Below, piece after piece: positions 29,913 to 38,666 of a DNA stretch of 64,000 nt (positions within the stretch are counted from its first letter, which is position 1; every line of letters begins with the position of its first letter). Position numbers and translations under genes: made by a program. The notes under the pieces are model-generated. The model was not told the origin of the DNA, made no database searches, and saw only the letters and a program-made list of their open reading frames with translations. This stretch comes from JAKACA01 sp963769255 (GTDB lineage: Bacteria > Actinomycetota > Acidimicrobiia > Acidimicrobiales > Bog-793): assembly GCA_963769255.1 (NCBI GenBank), contig CAVYKV010000001.1, positions 434,001 through 498,000 on the forward strand. The letters run 5' to 3'.

Positions 29913-29918
29913 TATCGT
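29913..29918 (+). promoter_or_regulatory. Putative -10 box (TATCGT) of the mIHF gene
   Basis: TATCGT ends 8 bases before ATG 29927 in the divergent gap with the ABC ATPase gene. A short inverted repeat (gccgg-aa-ccggc) and a TATGAT lie upstream near 29860-29878. Confidence 0.4.
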
Positions 29919-29926
29919 AGCGGCCC

Positions 29927-30247
29927 ATGCCACAACCTCCCAGCCTCAGCCCGGAGCAGCGCCAGGCGGCGCTCGAGAAGGCGGCGGCCGTGCGCCGCGA
30001 GCGAGCCGAGCTCAAAGACCACTTGAAGGCCGGCCGCATCACGCTGAAGGAGCTACTCGACCGAGCGGCATCCGACGAGACCGTCGGGAAGATGAAGGTG
30101 CTTGCCGCCCTCGAGGCGCTCCCCGGCACCGGCAAGGTCAAGGCTCGGCGCCTCATGGACACGGTCGGAATCAGCGAAGGCCGGCGCCTGCAGGGCCTCG
30201 GAGCCAAGCAGCGCGAGACGCTGCTCGAGGCCGCCGAGCGTCCGTGA
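29927..30247 (+). CDS. mihF: Integration host factor, actinobacterial type (mIHF)
   Basis: Nucleoid-associated DNA-binding protein specific to actinobacteria. The 106-residue sequence starts with a long charged helix (SPEQRQAALEKAAAVRRERA), then ITLKELLDRAASDETVGKM and the helix-hairpin-helix-like H2TH part VLAALEALPGTGKVKARRLM, which contacts the DNA backbone. The end GRRLQGLGAKQRETLLEA matches mIHF. It is normally found between pyrF and gmk, and its gmk-rpoZ neighbours are kept. The transporter insertion lies just upstream. Confidence 0.92.
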   Translation: MPQPPSLSPEQRQAALEKAAAVRRERAELKDHLKAGRITLKELLDRAASDETVGKMKVLAALEALPGTGKVKARRLMDTVGISEGRRLQGLGAKQRETLLEAAERP

Positions 30248-30256
30248 GCCGCTGAG

Positions 30257-30835
30257 CTGTCCCCGCCGGACCTGCCTGCCCCGGGCACGCCCCCGGGGCT
30301 CATCGTCCTCGTCATCGGCCCCGGTGGGGCCGGCAAGGGCACGCTCATTCGCCGCGTGCTGGAGCGCGACAAGCGCCTGCGGCTGAGCCGGTCCTGGACG
30401 ACGCGGAAGCGTCGGCCGGGTGAGGCGGCCGACGCCTACCACTTCGTCGATCGGGCCGCCTTCGAGGCGAATGCCGCCGCCGGAGGCTTCCTGGAGTGGG
30501 CGGGCGTGCTCGACGATCTCTACGGCACGCCGTTGCCGGAGATCGTCCCTGACCAGGACCTCCTGCTCGAGATCGACGTCCAGGGAGCCCGCCAGGTGCT
30601 CGCCAGGAGGCCGGATGCCGTCACGGTGCTCGTGCTCGCACCCTCCGTCGACGCACAGATCGCCCGCCTGCGCTCGCGCGGTGAGGCGGACGACTACATC
30701 GACCGGCGCGTGTCCCTCGGGCGGCTCGAGGCGAGCGAGGGCCGGGCGATCGCCCGCGCCGTCATCGTGAACGACGACCTCGACGAAAGCGTGGAGCAAC
30801 TTCTCGCTATCATTGAGGAGGCACGAAGGACGTAG
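30257..30835 (+). CDS. gmk: Guanylate kinase (start codon problem)
   Basis: Phosphorylates GMP to GDP. The P-loop is LVIGPGGAGKGTLIRR, then LSRSWTTRKRRPGEAADAYHFVD (GMP-binding), FLEWAGVLDDLYGTP, LLEIDVQGARQV and the Arg-containing lid RLRSRGEADDYIDRR. All are standard. However, between the mIHF stop (30245-30247, same frame) and the P-loop there is no ATG, GTG or TTG; only CTG 30257 or CTG 30272 is available. Alternatively, the GTG at 30244, which would overlap the mIHF stop as gtga like many genes here, reads in frame if one base (t at 30253) is an insertion error. That version begins VSRELSPPDLPAPG. Confidence 0.9.
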   Translation: MSPPDLPAPGTPPGLIVLVIGPGGAGKGTLIRRVLERDKRLRLSRSWTTRKRRPGEAADAYHFVDRAAFEANAAAGGFLEWAGVLDDLYGTPLPEIVPDQDLLLEIDVQGARQVLARRPDAVTVLVLAPSVDAQIARLRSRGEADDYIDRRVSLGRLEASEGRAIARAVIVNDDLDESVEQLLAIIEEARRT

Positions 30836-30904
30836 CAGCGCGCCCGAGCAACGGCAGCGGGGCGGCGTCTCCCGTGCACCTTGAACCGCTTCCGAAGGAG
30901 CCTC

Positions 30905-31243
30905 ATGGCAGAGCCGCGCAGCACGATGATCGACCCCCCGATCGAGACGCTTCTCGACTCCGTCGACTCGAAGTTCACTCTCGTCACCCTCGCTGCCAAG
31001 CGTGGCCGGCAGGTGAATGCCTACTTCAGTCAGCTGGGCGAGGGCCTCGGGGCGATCGTGCCGCCGCAGGTCGCCTCCGTCGCACGCAAGCCGCTGTCCA
31101 TCGCCCTCGAGGAGATCGCCGCCGGCAAGGTCCGGGCCGTCTTCCCGGTCGAGAGCGAGGACGAGGCGGCCGAGGGGACCGAGGGCGAGGCGGCCGTCAC
31201 CGACTTCGGTGGCGGCGCCGACAGTGGTGACGACGCCGGCTGA
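30905..31243 (+). CDS. rpoZ: RNA polymerase omega subunit
   Basis: Small subunit that helps fold and place beta-prime in RNA polymerase. The core IDPPIETLLDSVDSKFTLVT, LAAKRGRQVNAYFSQLGEGL and VARKPLSIALEEIAAGKV is diagnostic. Length 112 aa including an acidic, Gly-rich tail of about 30 residues. ATG 30905 is preceded by AAGGAG at a good distance; an upstream ATG at 30881 would add eight residues. It lies between gmk and coaBC as in most actinobacteria. Confidence 0.95.
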   Translation: MAEPRSTMIDPPIETLLDSVDSKFTLVTLAAKRGRQVNAYFSQLGEGLGAIVPPQVASVARKPLSIALEEIAAGKVRAVFPVESEDEAAEGTEGEAAVTDFGGGADSGDDAG

Positions 31244-32564
31244 GCCGACTGGTCCTCCCCAGCCGGCTGCTCCCGGCCCGGACGGCGACGGGGCGCTGCA
31301 GGGTGCCTTCGTCGTGCTCGGTGTGAGCGGCGGTATCGCCGCCTACAAGGCCGTCGAGATCTGCCGGCGTCTCGTCGACGCCGGTGCCCATGTGGCACCG
31401 GTGCTGACGCCGTCCGCCTTGCGTTTCGTCGGGGCGGCCACCTTCAGCGCACTCTCGTCCGAGGCGGCGCACACCTCGGTGTTCGACGACGACGAGCCCA
31501 TCCCGCACACGCGACTCGGCCAGGAGGCCGACCTTCTCGTCGTGGCACCCGCCACGGCCCGCTTGCTCGGGTCCTTCGCCGCCGGCATCTCGTCCGACCT
31601 CCTCACCGCCACCCTCCTCGCCACGCGGGCCCCGGTGCTCGTGTGCCCGGCCATGCACAAGGAGATGTGGGAGCACGCGGCGGTGCAGGAGAACCTCGCC
31701 ACGCTGCGGCGCCGCGGCGTCGAGGTGATGGAGCCGGCCGTCGGCCGCCTGGCCGGCGGTGACGTCGGGGCGGGCCGGCTGGCCGAGCCGCCCGACATCG
31801 TGGCGGCCGCCGGGCGCATCCTGGCGGGCCGCCGGGGCGGCGGTCGGGCGGGGGCGAGCCGACCGCAGGATCTCGCCGGCAAACGGGTGCTCGTCTCGGC
31901 CGGGGGGACGCGGGAGCCGATCGACCCGGTGCGCTACATCGCCAACCGCTCGTCCGGCCGGCAGGGCTACGCGCTGGCGGCGGCCGCCCGGGAGCGAGGA
32001 GCCGACGTCACGCTCGTCACGACGGTGCAGCTGCCGGTCCCGCCCGGCGTCGAAGCCGTCGAGGTGGAGACCGCCGCCGAGATGGCCGAGGCCGTGCTCG
32101 CCCACGCCAAGGGCAGCGACGTCATCGTCATGGCGGCCGCCGTGGCGGACTTCCGGCCCGCCTCGCCCTCGGCCACGAAGCTCCGCAAGAGCGACGGCCC
32201 GCCGGAGGTCGTGCTCGAGCCGACGCTGGACATCCTGGCGGAGCTGGGCCGTGCCCGCCAGAGCGGACAGGTGATCGCCGGCTTCGCCGCCGAGACGGGC
32301 TCCCTCCGTGAACGGGCGGCCGAGAAGCTGCGTACGAAGGGTGTGGACCTCATCGTGGCGAATGACGTGGGGGAGGAGGGGGTGGGATTTGCCCATGAGA
32401 CGAACGCCGTCTCGATCGTCACCTCCGACGGGGTGCGAGACGTCGCCTTGACCTCGAAGCGGGCCGTCGCCGACGCCGTCCTCGACGTCGTCGTGCTAAA
32501 GATGGCGCCGCCCGCGCCCGCTCCGGCCCGATCCCCCCTCGACCAGGAGAAGCCAATCGAGTGA
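31227..32564 (+). CDS. coaBC: Bifunctional phosphopantothenoylcysteine decarboxylase / phosphopantothenate-cysteine ligase
   Basis: Catalyses two consecutive steps of coenzyme A synthesis. The CoaC flavoprotein half shows VLGVSGGIAAYKAVEICRRL, VVAPATARLLGSFAAGI and the substrate-clamp PAMHKEMWEHAAVQENLATL. The CoaB half has VSAGGTREPIDPVRYIANRS, IVMAAAVADFRPASPSATKL and GFAAETGSLRERAAEKLRTK. A 25-residue Pro-rich head precedes the first strand. GTG 31227 (or 31224) overlaps rpoZ by about 17 bases; 445 aa. The stop overlaps metK by gtga. Confidence 0.95.
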   Translation: MTTPAEPTGPPQPAAPGPDGDGALQGAFVVLGVSGGIAAYKAVEICRRLVDAGAHVAPVLTPSALRFVGAATFSALSSEAAHTSVFDDDEPIPHTRLGQEADLLVVAPATARLLGSFAAGISSDLLTATLLATRAPVLVCPAMHKEMWEHAAVQENLATLRRRGVEVMEPAVGRLAGGDVGAGRLAEPPDIVAAAGRILAGRRGGGRAGASRPQDLAGKRVLVSAGGTREPIDPVRYIANRSSGRQGYALAAAARERGADVTLVTTVQLPVPPGVEAVEVETAAEMAEAVLAHAKGSDVIVMAAAVADFRPASPSATKLRKSDGPPEVVLEPTLDILAELGRARQSGQVIAGFAAETGSLRERAAEKLRTKGVDLIVANDVGEEGVGFAHETNAVSIVTSDGVRDVALTSKRAVADAVLDVVVLKMAPPAPAPARSPLDQEKPIE

Positions 32565-33751
32565 GCCAGTATCACTTCAGCTCGGAGTCCGTCACCGAGG
32601 GCCACCCTGACAAGATGGCCGACCAGATCTCCGACGCCGTCCTCGACGCCATCCTCGCCGAGGATCCCGCCGGACGGGTCGCCTGCGAGACCCTCCTCAC
32701 GACGGGCCTCGTCGTCGTCGCCGGGGAGATCACCACGAGCGCTTACGTCGACGTCGCCCACATCGCCCGCCAGACCGTGCTCGCCATCGGCTACGACCGC
32801 GACGAGTTGTGCTTCGACGGCAACGCCTGTGGGGTCCTCGTGTCGATCGACGAGCAGTCGAACGACATCGGCCAGGGCGTGTCGGCGGCGCTGGAGCGGC
32901 GCACGGGCACCGACGGCGAGGACGCGCTGAGCGCCCAGGGCGCCGGGGACCAGGGGATGATGTTCGGCTTCGCCTGCGACGAGACGCCGGACCTCATGCC
33001 GCTGCCCATCTGGCTCGCCCACCGCCTGGCGCGGCGCCTCGCCGAGGTCCGCAAGGACGCCACCTTGGGCTACCTCGGGCCCGACGGCAAGACGCAGGTG
33101 TCGGTCGTGTACGACAACGGCATTCCCGTGAAGCTCACGACGGTGCTCATCTCCACTCAGCACACGAAAGACGTCGAGCTGACCGAGGAGCTCCCGGCCG
33201 ACCTGCGCAAGCACGTCGTGGAGCCCCTCCTGCCGGGGGAGCTGGACACGGAGGGGTACCGGCTGCTCGCCAACCCGACGGGTCGTTTCGAGCTCGGGGG
33301 GCCGAGGGCCGATACGGGGCTGACGGGCCGGAAGATCATCGTCGACACCTACGGCGGCGCCGCCCGTCACGGCGGGGGCGCCTTCTCCGGGAAGGACCCC
33401 TCCAAGGTGGACCGCTCCGGCGCCTACGCCGCCCGCTGGGTGGCCAAGCACGTCGTCGCCTCCGGGGCGGCCCGCCGCTGCGAGATCCAGGTCGCCTACG
33501 CCATCGGCGTCGCCCACCCCCTCTCGGTCATGGTCGACACCTTCGGCACCGAGACGGTGGATCCCGCCAAGATCAAGACGGCGATCGACGAGCTCTTCGA
33601 CCTGAGGCCGGCGGCCATCATCCGCGACCTCGACCTGCGGCGGCCCATCTACCGCAGGACGGCGGCCTACGGCCACTTCGGGCGCGCCGATGCCGGCCCC
33701 TGGGAGGCGACCCCGAGAGTGCCAGAGATGCGCCAGGCGCTCGGCCTCTGA
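32561..33751 (+). CDS. metK: S-adenosylmethionine synthetase
   Basis: Makes SAM from methionine and ATP. The 396-residue protein begins SQYHFSSESVTEGHPDKMAD with the His and Asp of the active site. It continues with GAGDQGMMFGFACDETPDLM (signature 1), LGYLGPDGKTQVSVVYDNG, and GGAARHGGGAFSGKDPSKVD (signature 2). IGVAHPLSVMVDTFGT is also present. Length and motifs are fully standard. It supplies SAM to, among others, the radical SAM protein of this window. Confidence 0.98.
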   Translation: MSQYHFSSESVTEGHPDKMADQISDAVLDAILAEDPAGRVACETLLTTGLVVVAGEITTSAYVDVAHIARQTVLAIGYDRDELCFDGNACGVLVSIDEQSNDIGQGVSAALERRTGTDGEDALSAQGAGDQGMMFGFACDETPDLMPLPIWLAHRLARRLAEVRKDATLGYLGPDGKTQVSVVYDNGIPVKLTTVLISTQHTKDVELTEELPADLRKHVVEPLLPGELDTEGYRLLANPTGRFELGGPRADTGLTGRKIIVDTYGGAARHGGGAFSGKDPSKVDRSGAYAARWVAKHVVASGAARRCEIQVAYAIGVAHPLSVMVDTFGTETVDPAKIKTAIDELFDLRPAAIIRDLDLRRPIYRRTAAYGHFGRADAGPWEATPRVPEMRQALGL

Positions 33752-33794
33752 GGTCCGCCCACCTTCTCGCAGGGACGTCGGGGCGCTGAGGGGG

Positions 33795-35660
33795 GTGGCG
33801 GCTCCCACCTCGCCACCGGCCGCGCCATCGGCGCTGGCGGCATCCGACACGGTCGTCGAGGTGCTGCCGGACGTGAGCGGTCTCGACCGGGCCTTCCATT
33901 ACCTCGTGCCGGCGTCGATGGCCCGGCAGGTCGATGTGGGCACGATCGTGCGCGTGGCCCTGCACGGGCGCCGGGTGCGCGGCTACGTCGTCGCCGTGGG
34001 CGCGGAAACGCCCGCCGGCGTCACACCTCGCCCCATCGCCGGCGTCCTCTCCGTCGGGCCGCCCTCCGAGCTTGTCGAGCTCTGCCGGTGGGCGTCGTGG
34101 CGCTACGCCGGGCGCCTGCGGCCCTTCCTCAAGGCGGCGTCGCCGCCGGCGCTCGTGCAGCGGCTGCCGCCCGCGGTACGCGCCTCCGACGGCGGCCCTG
34201 GCGCCCGCCCCGGCCTCCCCACCCCGCCCGGGCCGGCATGGCTCGAGCAGGCGATGGGGGAGGCTCTGGCGGCGGGCGACGCCGTCGTGCGCCTCCCCCC
34301 GGCGGCCGAGCGGCTGCCGGCGGTGCTCGCCGTCCTGCAGGCAGCGGCTTCCCGCCGAGGCGACCCCCTCGTCCTCGTCGAGTCCCAGTCGGACGCCCGC
34401 ACGCTCGCCCGCAGGCTGGCCCTCCAGGGCATCGACGTCTCCCTCTACCCCGACCAGTGGGCGAGCGCCGCCGCCGGGGGGCGCACGGTCGTCGGCACGC
34501 GAAACGTCGCCTTCGCCCCCGGCCCCCGCTCCGTCCTCCTCGTCCTCGACGCCCACAGCGAGGCCTACCGCTCGGAGCGGGCGCCCAACTTCGATGCCCG
34601 CGTGCTGGCGGCCGAACGGGCGCGGCGCGAGGGCGCTCCCGTCGTCTACGTCACCGCCTGCCCCAGCCTCGAGCTCCTCGAGCCCCGTGCCCTTGTCACC
34701 GTGGACGCCGCGGCCGAGCGCAACGGCTGGCCGAGCCTCGTCGTGCTCGACGCCCGGGAGGAGGATCCGCACGAGGGCGGCTACCCGGCTGCGCTCGTCG
34801 CCCTCGTCCGCCGCCGCCTCGCCGAGGGCGCCGGCCCCCATCGCCCTGTCGTCCTCGTGCTCAACCAGAAGGGCCGGGCGAGGTTGCTCGCCTGCTCGCA
34901 GTGCCGCACCGTGCAGCGGTGCGACCGCTGCGGCACGGCGCTCGCCCAGGCCGGCCGCCCACCGGCCGGAACCATCGGCGAGCTGCGCTGCCCACGATGT
35001 GAGGAGGAACGGCCGGCCTTGTGCGCCGCCTGTGGGGCGGGGCGCCTTCGCATCCTCCGCCCCGGCGTCAGCCTCGCCCGCGAGCAGTTGGCGGCCGTCC
35101 TCGGCACCGACGTTGCCGAGATGGGCGAGCCGGGCTCGCCGGCCCCACGGGCACCCGTCATCGTCGGCACCGAGGCGGTGCTGCACGCCGTCCGGACGGC
35201 CGACATGGTCGTGTACCTCGACCTCGACCACGAGCTGCTGGCGCCCCGCTTCCGGGCGGCCGAGCAGGCACTCGTCCTCCTCGCCCGAGGCGCCCGCCTC
35301 GTCGGCCCGAGGGCAGGCAGCGGCCGGCTCGTCGTTCGCACGAGCATGCCGGACCACGAGGTAGTGCGGGCCGCCCGCGAGGGGGATCCCGGCATCCTCA
35401 CGGCCGCCGAGGCGAATCGCCGGCGATTGCTCGGCCTGCCGCCCTGCTCCGCCCTTGCTTCGCTGAGCGGGCCCGGCGCGGCTGCGGTCGCCGGCCGCCT
35501 GGAAGGCGTGGAGGTGACGACGGGCGGGCGCAGCGGCTACCTCGTGCGCGCGGCGGGGCCGACGGCGCTGGCGGACGCCTTCGCCCGCCTCGTGAGCCAG
35601 GAGGAGGCCGGGTGGGCCGGGATCGACGCCCGTGTCGAGGTCGACCCCCTCGATGTCTGA
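33795..35660 (+). CDS. priA: PriA-like primosomal protein N', helicase motifs missing
   Basis: PriA restarts collapsed replication forks. The N-terminal DNA-binding domain is recognisable (VVEVLPDVSGLDRAFHYLVP, VRVALHGRRVRGYVVAVG) and so is the eight-cysteine zinc region (CSQCRTVQRCDRCGTAL, then CPRCEEERPALCAACGAG). The helicase core is degenerate: where other PriAs have GVTGSGKT there is LPPAAERLPAVLAVLQAAAS, and the DEEH box reads LDAHSEAYRSERA. This agrees with the known loss of helicase motifs in actinobacterial PriA and suggests a loader or structural role. GTG 33795 follows a GAGGGGGG purine run; 621 aa. Confidence 0.88.
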   Translation: MAAPTSPPAAPSALAASDTVVEVLPDVSGLDRAFHYLVPASMARQVDVGTIVRVALHGRRVRGYVVAVGAETPAGVTPRPIAGVLSVGPPSELVELCRWASWRYAGRLRPFLKAASPPALVQRLPPAVRASDGGPGARPGLPTPPGPAWLEQAMGEALAAGDAVVRLPPAAERLPAVLAVLQAAASRRGDPLVLVESQSDARTLARRLALQGIDVSLYPDQWASAAAGGRTVVGTRNVAFAPGPRSVLLVLDAHSEAYRSERAPNFDARVLAAERARREGAPVVYVTACPSLELLEPRALVTVDAAAERNGWPSLVVLDAREEDPHEGGYPAALVALVRRRLAEGAGPHRPVVLVLNQKGRARLLACSQCRTVQRCDRCGTALAQAGRPPAGTIGELRCPRCEEERPALCAACGAGRLRILRPGVSLAREQLAAVLGTDVAEMGEPGSPAPRAPVIVGTEAVLHAVRTADMVVYLDLDHELLAPRFRAAEQALVLLARGARLVGPRAGSGRLVVRTSMPDHEVVRAAREGDPGILTAAEANRRRLLGLPPCSALASLSGPGAAAVAGRLEGVEVTTGGRSGYLVRAAGPTALADAFARLVSQEEAGWAGIDARVEVDPLDV

Positions 35661-35728
35661 GACGGGTCGCCGAGGTCTTCCCCGTCGTCCCTAATCTGGA
35701 GGTCACCCACGACTGGTCGGAGGTGCTG

Positions 35729-36211
35729 ATGACTCTCACGCCGATTGCGCTGGATCAGCGTCAGGCGCGCCGGTTGGCGCAGGCGCTCGCCGGTCTGCGG
35801 GGCCTGATCGGCGTCGTTGCCTTCCTTGCTCCGGCTCGGGCTCTCAAGCCCTGGGTCGGGGAGGGTGCCGGCTCGGATGCGGGAGGGCGCTTGCTGGGCC
35901 GTGCCCTGGGCGGGCGGGATGTCGCTCTCGGGGCGGGGGCGCTCCTCGCCCTGAACTACGACACCCCGGTGCGCGGCTGGATCGAGGCGGGAGGGCTCGC
36001 CGACACCGCCGACGCCGTCGCCACGCTCGTCGCCTTCCGTCGCTTGCCGAAAGGAACCCGGCTCTACGTGCTCGCCCTCACGCTGGCCGCCGTCGCCACC
36101 GCCTACCTGGTGGCCCCGGTCGTCGATGCCGTCGACGGCGCCGAGGACAACGGCGGCGCCGGCGACGACGGCGACGAGGGTGACAAGGGCGGCAGTCGCA
36201 CCTCGGGCTGA
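35729..36211 (+). CDS. Small membrane protein, hypothetical
   Basis: A 160-residue protein with about three hydrophobic segments: LAGLRGLIGVVAFLAPARAL, LGRALGGRDVALGAGALLAL and VLALTLAAVATAYLVAPVV. A Gly/Asp-rich hydrophilic tail of about 35 residues follows. GGAGG lies 7 bases before ATG 35729. The arrangement (RALGGRDVALGAG) recalls small DUF4267-like membrane proteins, but I do not assign a function. It is convergent with the secreted protein gene. Confidence 0.65.
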   Translation: MTLTPIALDQRQARRLAQALAGLRGLIGVVAFLAPARALKPWVGEGAGSDAGGRLLGRALGGRDVALGAGALLALNYDTPVRGWIEAGGLADTADAVATLVAFRRLPKGTRLYVLALTLAAVATAYLVAPVVDAVDGAEDNGGAGDDGDEGDKGGSRTSG

Positions 36212-36263
36212 CCTCGTGGGCATCGTGCCGGTGTGCCGGTACCAGTGTCCCCCGTCCCGGCGA

Positions 36264-37802
36264 TCACTTCTCGACCACGACGTGCGCCTTGGCGGAGAAG
36301 TAGTCCGCCTTCGAGGCCGTCACCGTGTAGCTGCCAGGGCTGGTCCCCTTGGCAAAACCGAGCGTGGCCTTGCCGGCGGCGTTCGTGACCACGACATGGC
36401 CGCGCACGCTGACGTCGACGCCGGCTACCGGGTCACCGGCGTCGGTCACGAGGAACGTCACGGAGTTGTCCGCCGTGTTGGCGATCGTGCGGTGGCCGGG
36501 GGCGATGTCCAGGGCCGTGAGGGACTGCGTCGTCAGGTAGACGGCCTTCAGGCTGTTGTTGTCGCCGGCAGCCACGACGTCGAGACGCCCGAGCGGCCCA
36601 CCCTCGATGGCGAAGGTGTTGACGGTGAAGAAGGGGGTGGCGTACTTCTCGACCGGCCCGAAGGCCGTGCCCGCCTCGTTCGTGCGGACCGTGTAGAGCG
36701 TCGAGGTGTTCCTCGTCATCCAGGCGATCCAGAGGCGACCGTCGGGGCCTGAGGCCATCTCGTCGAAGAACGCACCGGTGCTGTCGGGCACGGCGAGGGT
36801 GCGCTTTGACCCTGAGCGCCAGAGCACGAGATGCGAGCACGAGGTCCCCACGCAGTAGGCGGCAAAGACGCCGCCTCCCGTGCCGGTCCGGTTGGCGAAG
36901 GCGACCGGTTGGTCGTTGGGGGCCGAGCTCGTGTTGTATGTCCGCGAGCCCGGCGCCTGCTCGAGGGCGCCGTTCGTCGTGAGATCCTTCACCCACACTC
37001 CGTTGCCGCTCGCCGGCGTTGCGAAGTAGCGGTTGAAGGCCAGGTAGACGTCGCCGTTGCCGTCACTGTCGACGATGGCGTGGAACTCGTTCTCGGGTCC
37101 CTTGCCGACGAGGAAGGCGGGATCCGTGCCCTTCGAGGGGATGAACGGGGAGACGCCGATCTGGTAGCGGACGCCGCCACCGATGGCGCCGTAGGCGGCC
37201 GAGATGATGCCCTTGGCGTTGACGGCGGCGCTGCCGAAGCCGACGTTCGAGGCGTCGCAGGACGAGGAGAGCGACCACCCGGTCGGCTGCCAGCGCGGCG
37301 TCCCGGGCACGGCGCCGACGATGCAGCCGAAATCGTACTTGCCCCCGTTCATGCCCGTGAAGACGACGAGCGGCGTGCTGCCATGCGGGATGAAGGTCGG
37401 GTTGGCGGCGAGGCCGGCCCACTTCATCGCCACGGCGGGGGCGACGGCGACGCTGCCGTCGGGGGCGAGGAGGGCGAGCTCGTAGGTCGTCGAGTTGGGC
37501 GCCCACATCACCCAGTCACGGTTGTCGGGTGCCCTCCACATGGCCGCCGGCCCGCCGTCGTTCGTCGTGCCGATCTGGGTCCACTTGCCAGGAGCCGGCG
37601 ACTTGAGCGTGCCCGGCGGCTTCAACCCGGAGGGGGCCCCCGTGGAGGCGGCCCCCGCGGAGGCTCCCGCGGTGGTGGCGACGCCGAGCGCCGAGACGGC
37701 GAGGGCTGCCAGGAGCACCCTTCGTCCTCGGGCAGCCGCTGCGCTGCGACGGACAGACGCCAACTGCGAGGGCACGCCCGTCGTCTTCATGACCCGGTTC
37801 AT
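36264..37802 (-). CDS. Secreted protein with beta-propeller-like body and C-terminal Ig-like domain
   Basis: The N-terminus (SVRRSAAAARGRRVLLAALA, then VSALGVATTAGASAGA) is a signal peptide; the paired Arg residues could suit Tat export, though there is no strict RRxFLK motif. The body (about residues 70-430) has repeated WVMWAPNSTTYELALLAP-, GKGPENEFHAIVDSDGNGDV- and GPDGRLWIAWMTRN-type blades, resembling sialidase or Kelch-like propellers without catalytic signatures. The last 80 residues (FLVTDAGDPVAGVDVSVRG, FAKGTSPGSYTVTASKADYF) look like a bacterial Ig-like or carboxypeptidase-regulatory domain. 512 aa. GGAAGGAG precedes the ATG. Function unknown; probably binds or sits in the cell envelope. 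Confidence 0.75.
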   Translation of the reverse strand: MNRVMKTTGVPSQLASVRRSAAAARGRRVLLAALAVSALGVATTAGASAGAASTGAPSGLKPPGTLKSPAPGKWTQIGTTNDGGPAAMWRAPDNRDWVMWAPNSTTYELALLAPDGSVAVAPAVAMKWAGLAANPTFIPHGSTPLVVFTGMNGGKYDFGCIVGAVPGTPRWQPTGWSLSSSCDASNVGFGSAAVNAKGIISAAYGAIGGGVRYQIGVSPFIPSKGTDPAFLVGKGPENEFHAIVDSDGNGDVYLAFNRYFATPASGNGVWVKDLTTNGALEQAPGSRTYNTSSAPNDQPVAFANRTGTGGGVFAAYCVGTSCSHLVLWRSGSKRTLAVPDSTGAFFDEMASGPDGRLWIAWMTRNTSTLYTVRTNEAGTAFGPVEKYATPFFTVNTFAIEGGPLGRLDVVAAGDNNSLKAVYLTTQSLTALDIAPGHRTIANTADNSVTFLVTDAGDPVAGVDVSVRGHVVVTNAAGKATLGFAKGTSPGSYTVTASKADYFSAKAHVVVEK

Positions 37803-38464
37803 CTAGTTCTCCTTCCACCCCGTGAGCGGGCCGACGTCGAGGCGGGTGATCGAGCCTGCACCGAGCTCCCGCTCGAGATGGGCCGCAGACAGGCTCCCTC
37901 GGTGCGCCGGCTCGCCCATGCGCACCGTGGCGGCCAGACGGACCGGCGCTTCGCCCGCTCGCCGGAGGGCGAAGGCCAGCACCCGGCCGGAGGCGGCGTC
38001 GAGCCACTGCCCGTCGTCGACGGCAAGGAGCAAGGGCTCGACTGAGGACATCGCCTCGAGCAGGGACAGCAGCCCCGTCCCGACGGCGCGGGCGTCGAGC
38101 TCGCCAGCCGGCGCCTCGGCGCGCAGCAGGGCGACCTCGAGGGGACGTCGCTGCAGGTCGGGCAACTGCTCGAAGAGCTCTTCCGGGCAGGAGCGGAGCA
38201 GGTCGGAGAGGCCGACGTAGGACAGCTGGGCCTCCGAGGGCGGGTGCGGCAGCTGAGGACCCGATGACCCCGCTGCGTGGCGAGGCGGAGTGCCTCGGCC
38301 CACAGCTCCGTCTTGCCGATTCCCGCCTCACCCTCGATGACGAGGACGGCCGTCGAGGTTCCGGAGCCGTCGACGTCGAGCCAGCGGTCGATCGCGCCGC
38401 ACTCCCGATCGCGACCCACGAGGGCCATGACCGACAGCTTGGCTTGACGACGCCCCGAACTCAA
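37803..38464 (-). pseudogene. Truncated LuxR-family ATPase (MalT/AfsR-like) remnant
   Basis: The N-terminal half of a large STAND-type regulator: MALVGRDRECGAIDRWL, Walker A VIEGEAGIGKTELWAEALR, then after a frameshift near 38250 SEAQLSYVGLSDLLRSCPEE and the Walker B-like LLLAVDDGQWLDAASGRVLA. Full-length members run about 900 residues with TPR repeats and a LuxR helix-turn-helix. This one stops at LDVGPLTGWKEN, 1 base before the next gene's ATG. The shift here is -1 or +2, unlike the single-base insertions elsewhere. I read it as a decayed regulator gene joined to the secreted protein gene by a deletion. Confidence 0.7.
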
Positions 38465-38666
38465 CCGTCGATACGGCAGATGCCGTCACACCCGGAGGAC
38501 AACCCCGCAGCCCCGCCTGCTAGCATGACGGTGCCGGCCCAGGTCGGCGCGGGTGGCGGTGTCCTGTCCGGGTAACCTGCCCGGCGAGGCAACGTCCTCG
38601 GAGTTCCCGTCACTTCCGGACGGCACGAGCGGCCGCCGGCGTCATCAGAAAGCCCATCCTCAACGC

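Noticed and set aside
28282..30255. 657-aa plus-strand open frame over the ABC ATPase
   Set aside because: The minus frame has two complete ABC domains; the plus frame is its shadow.
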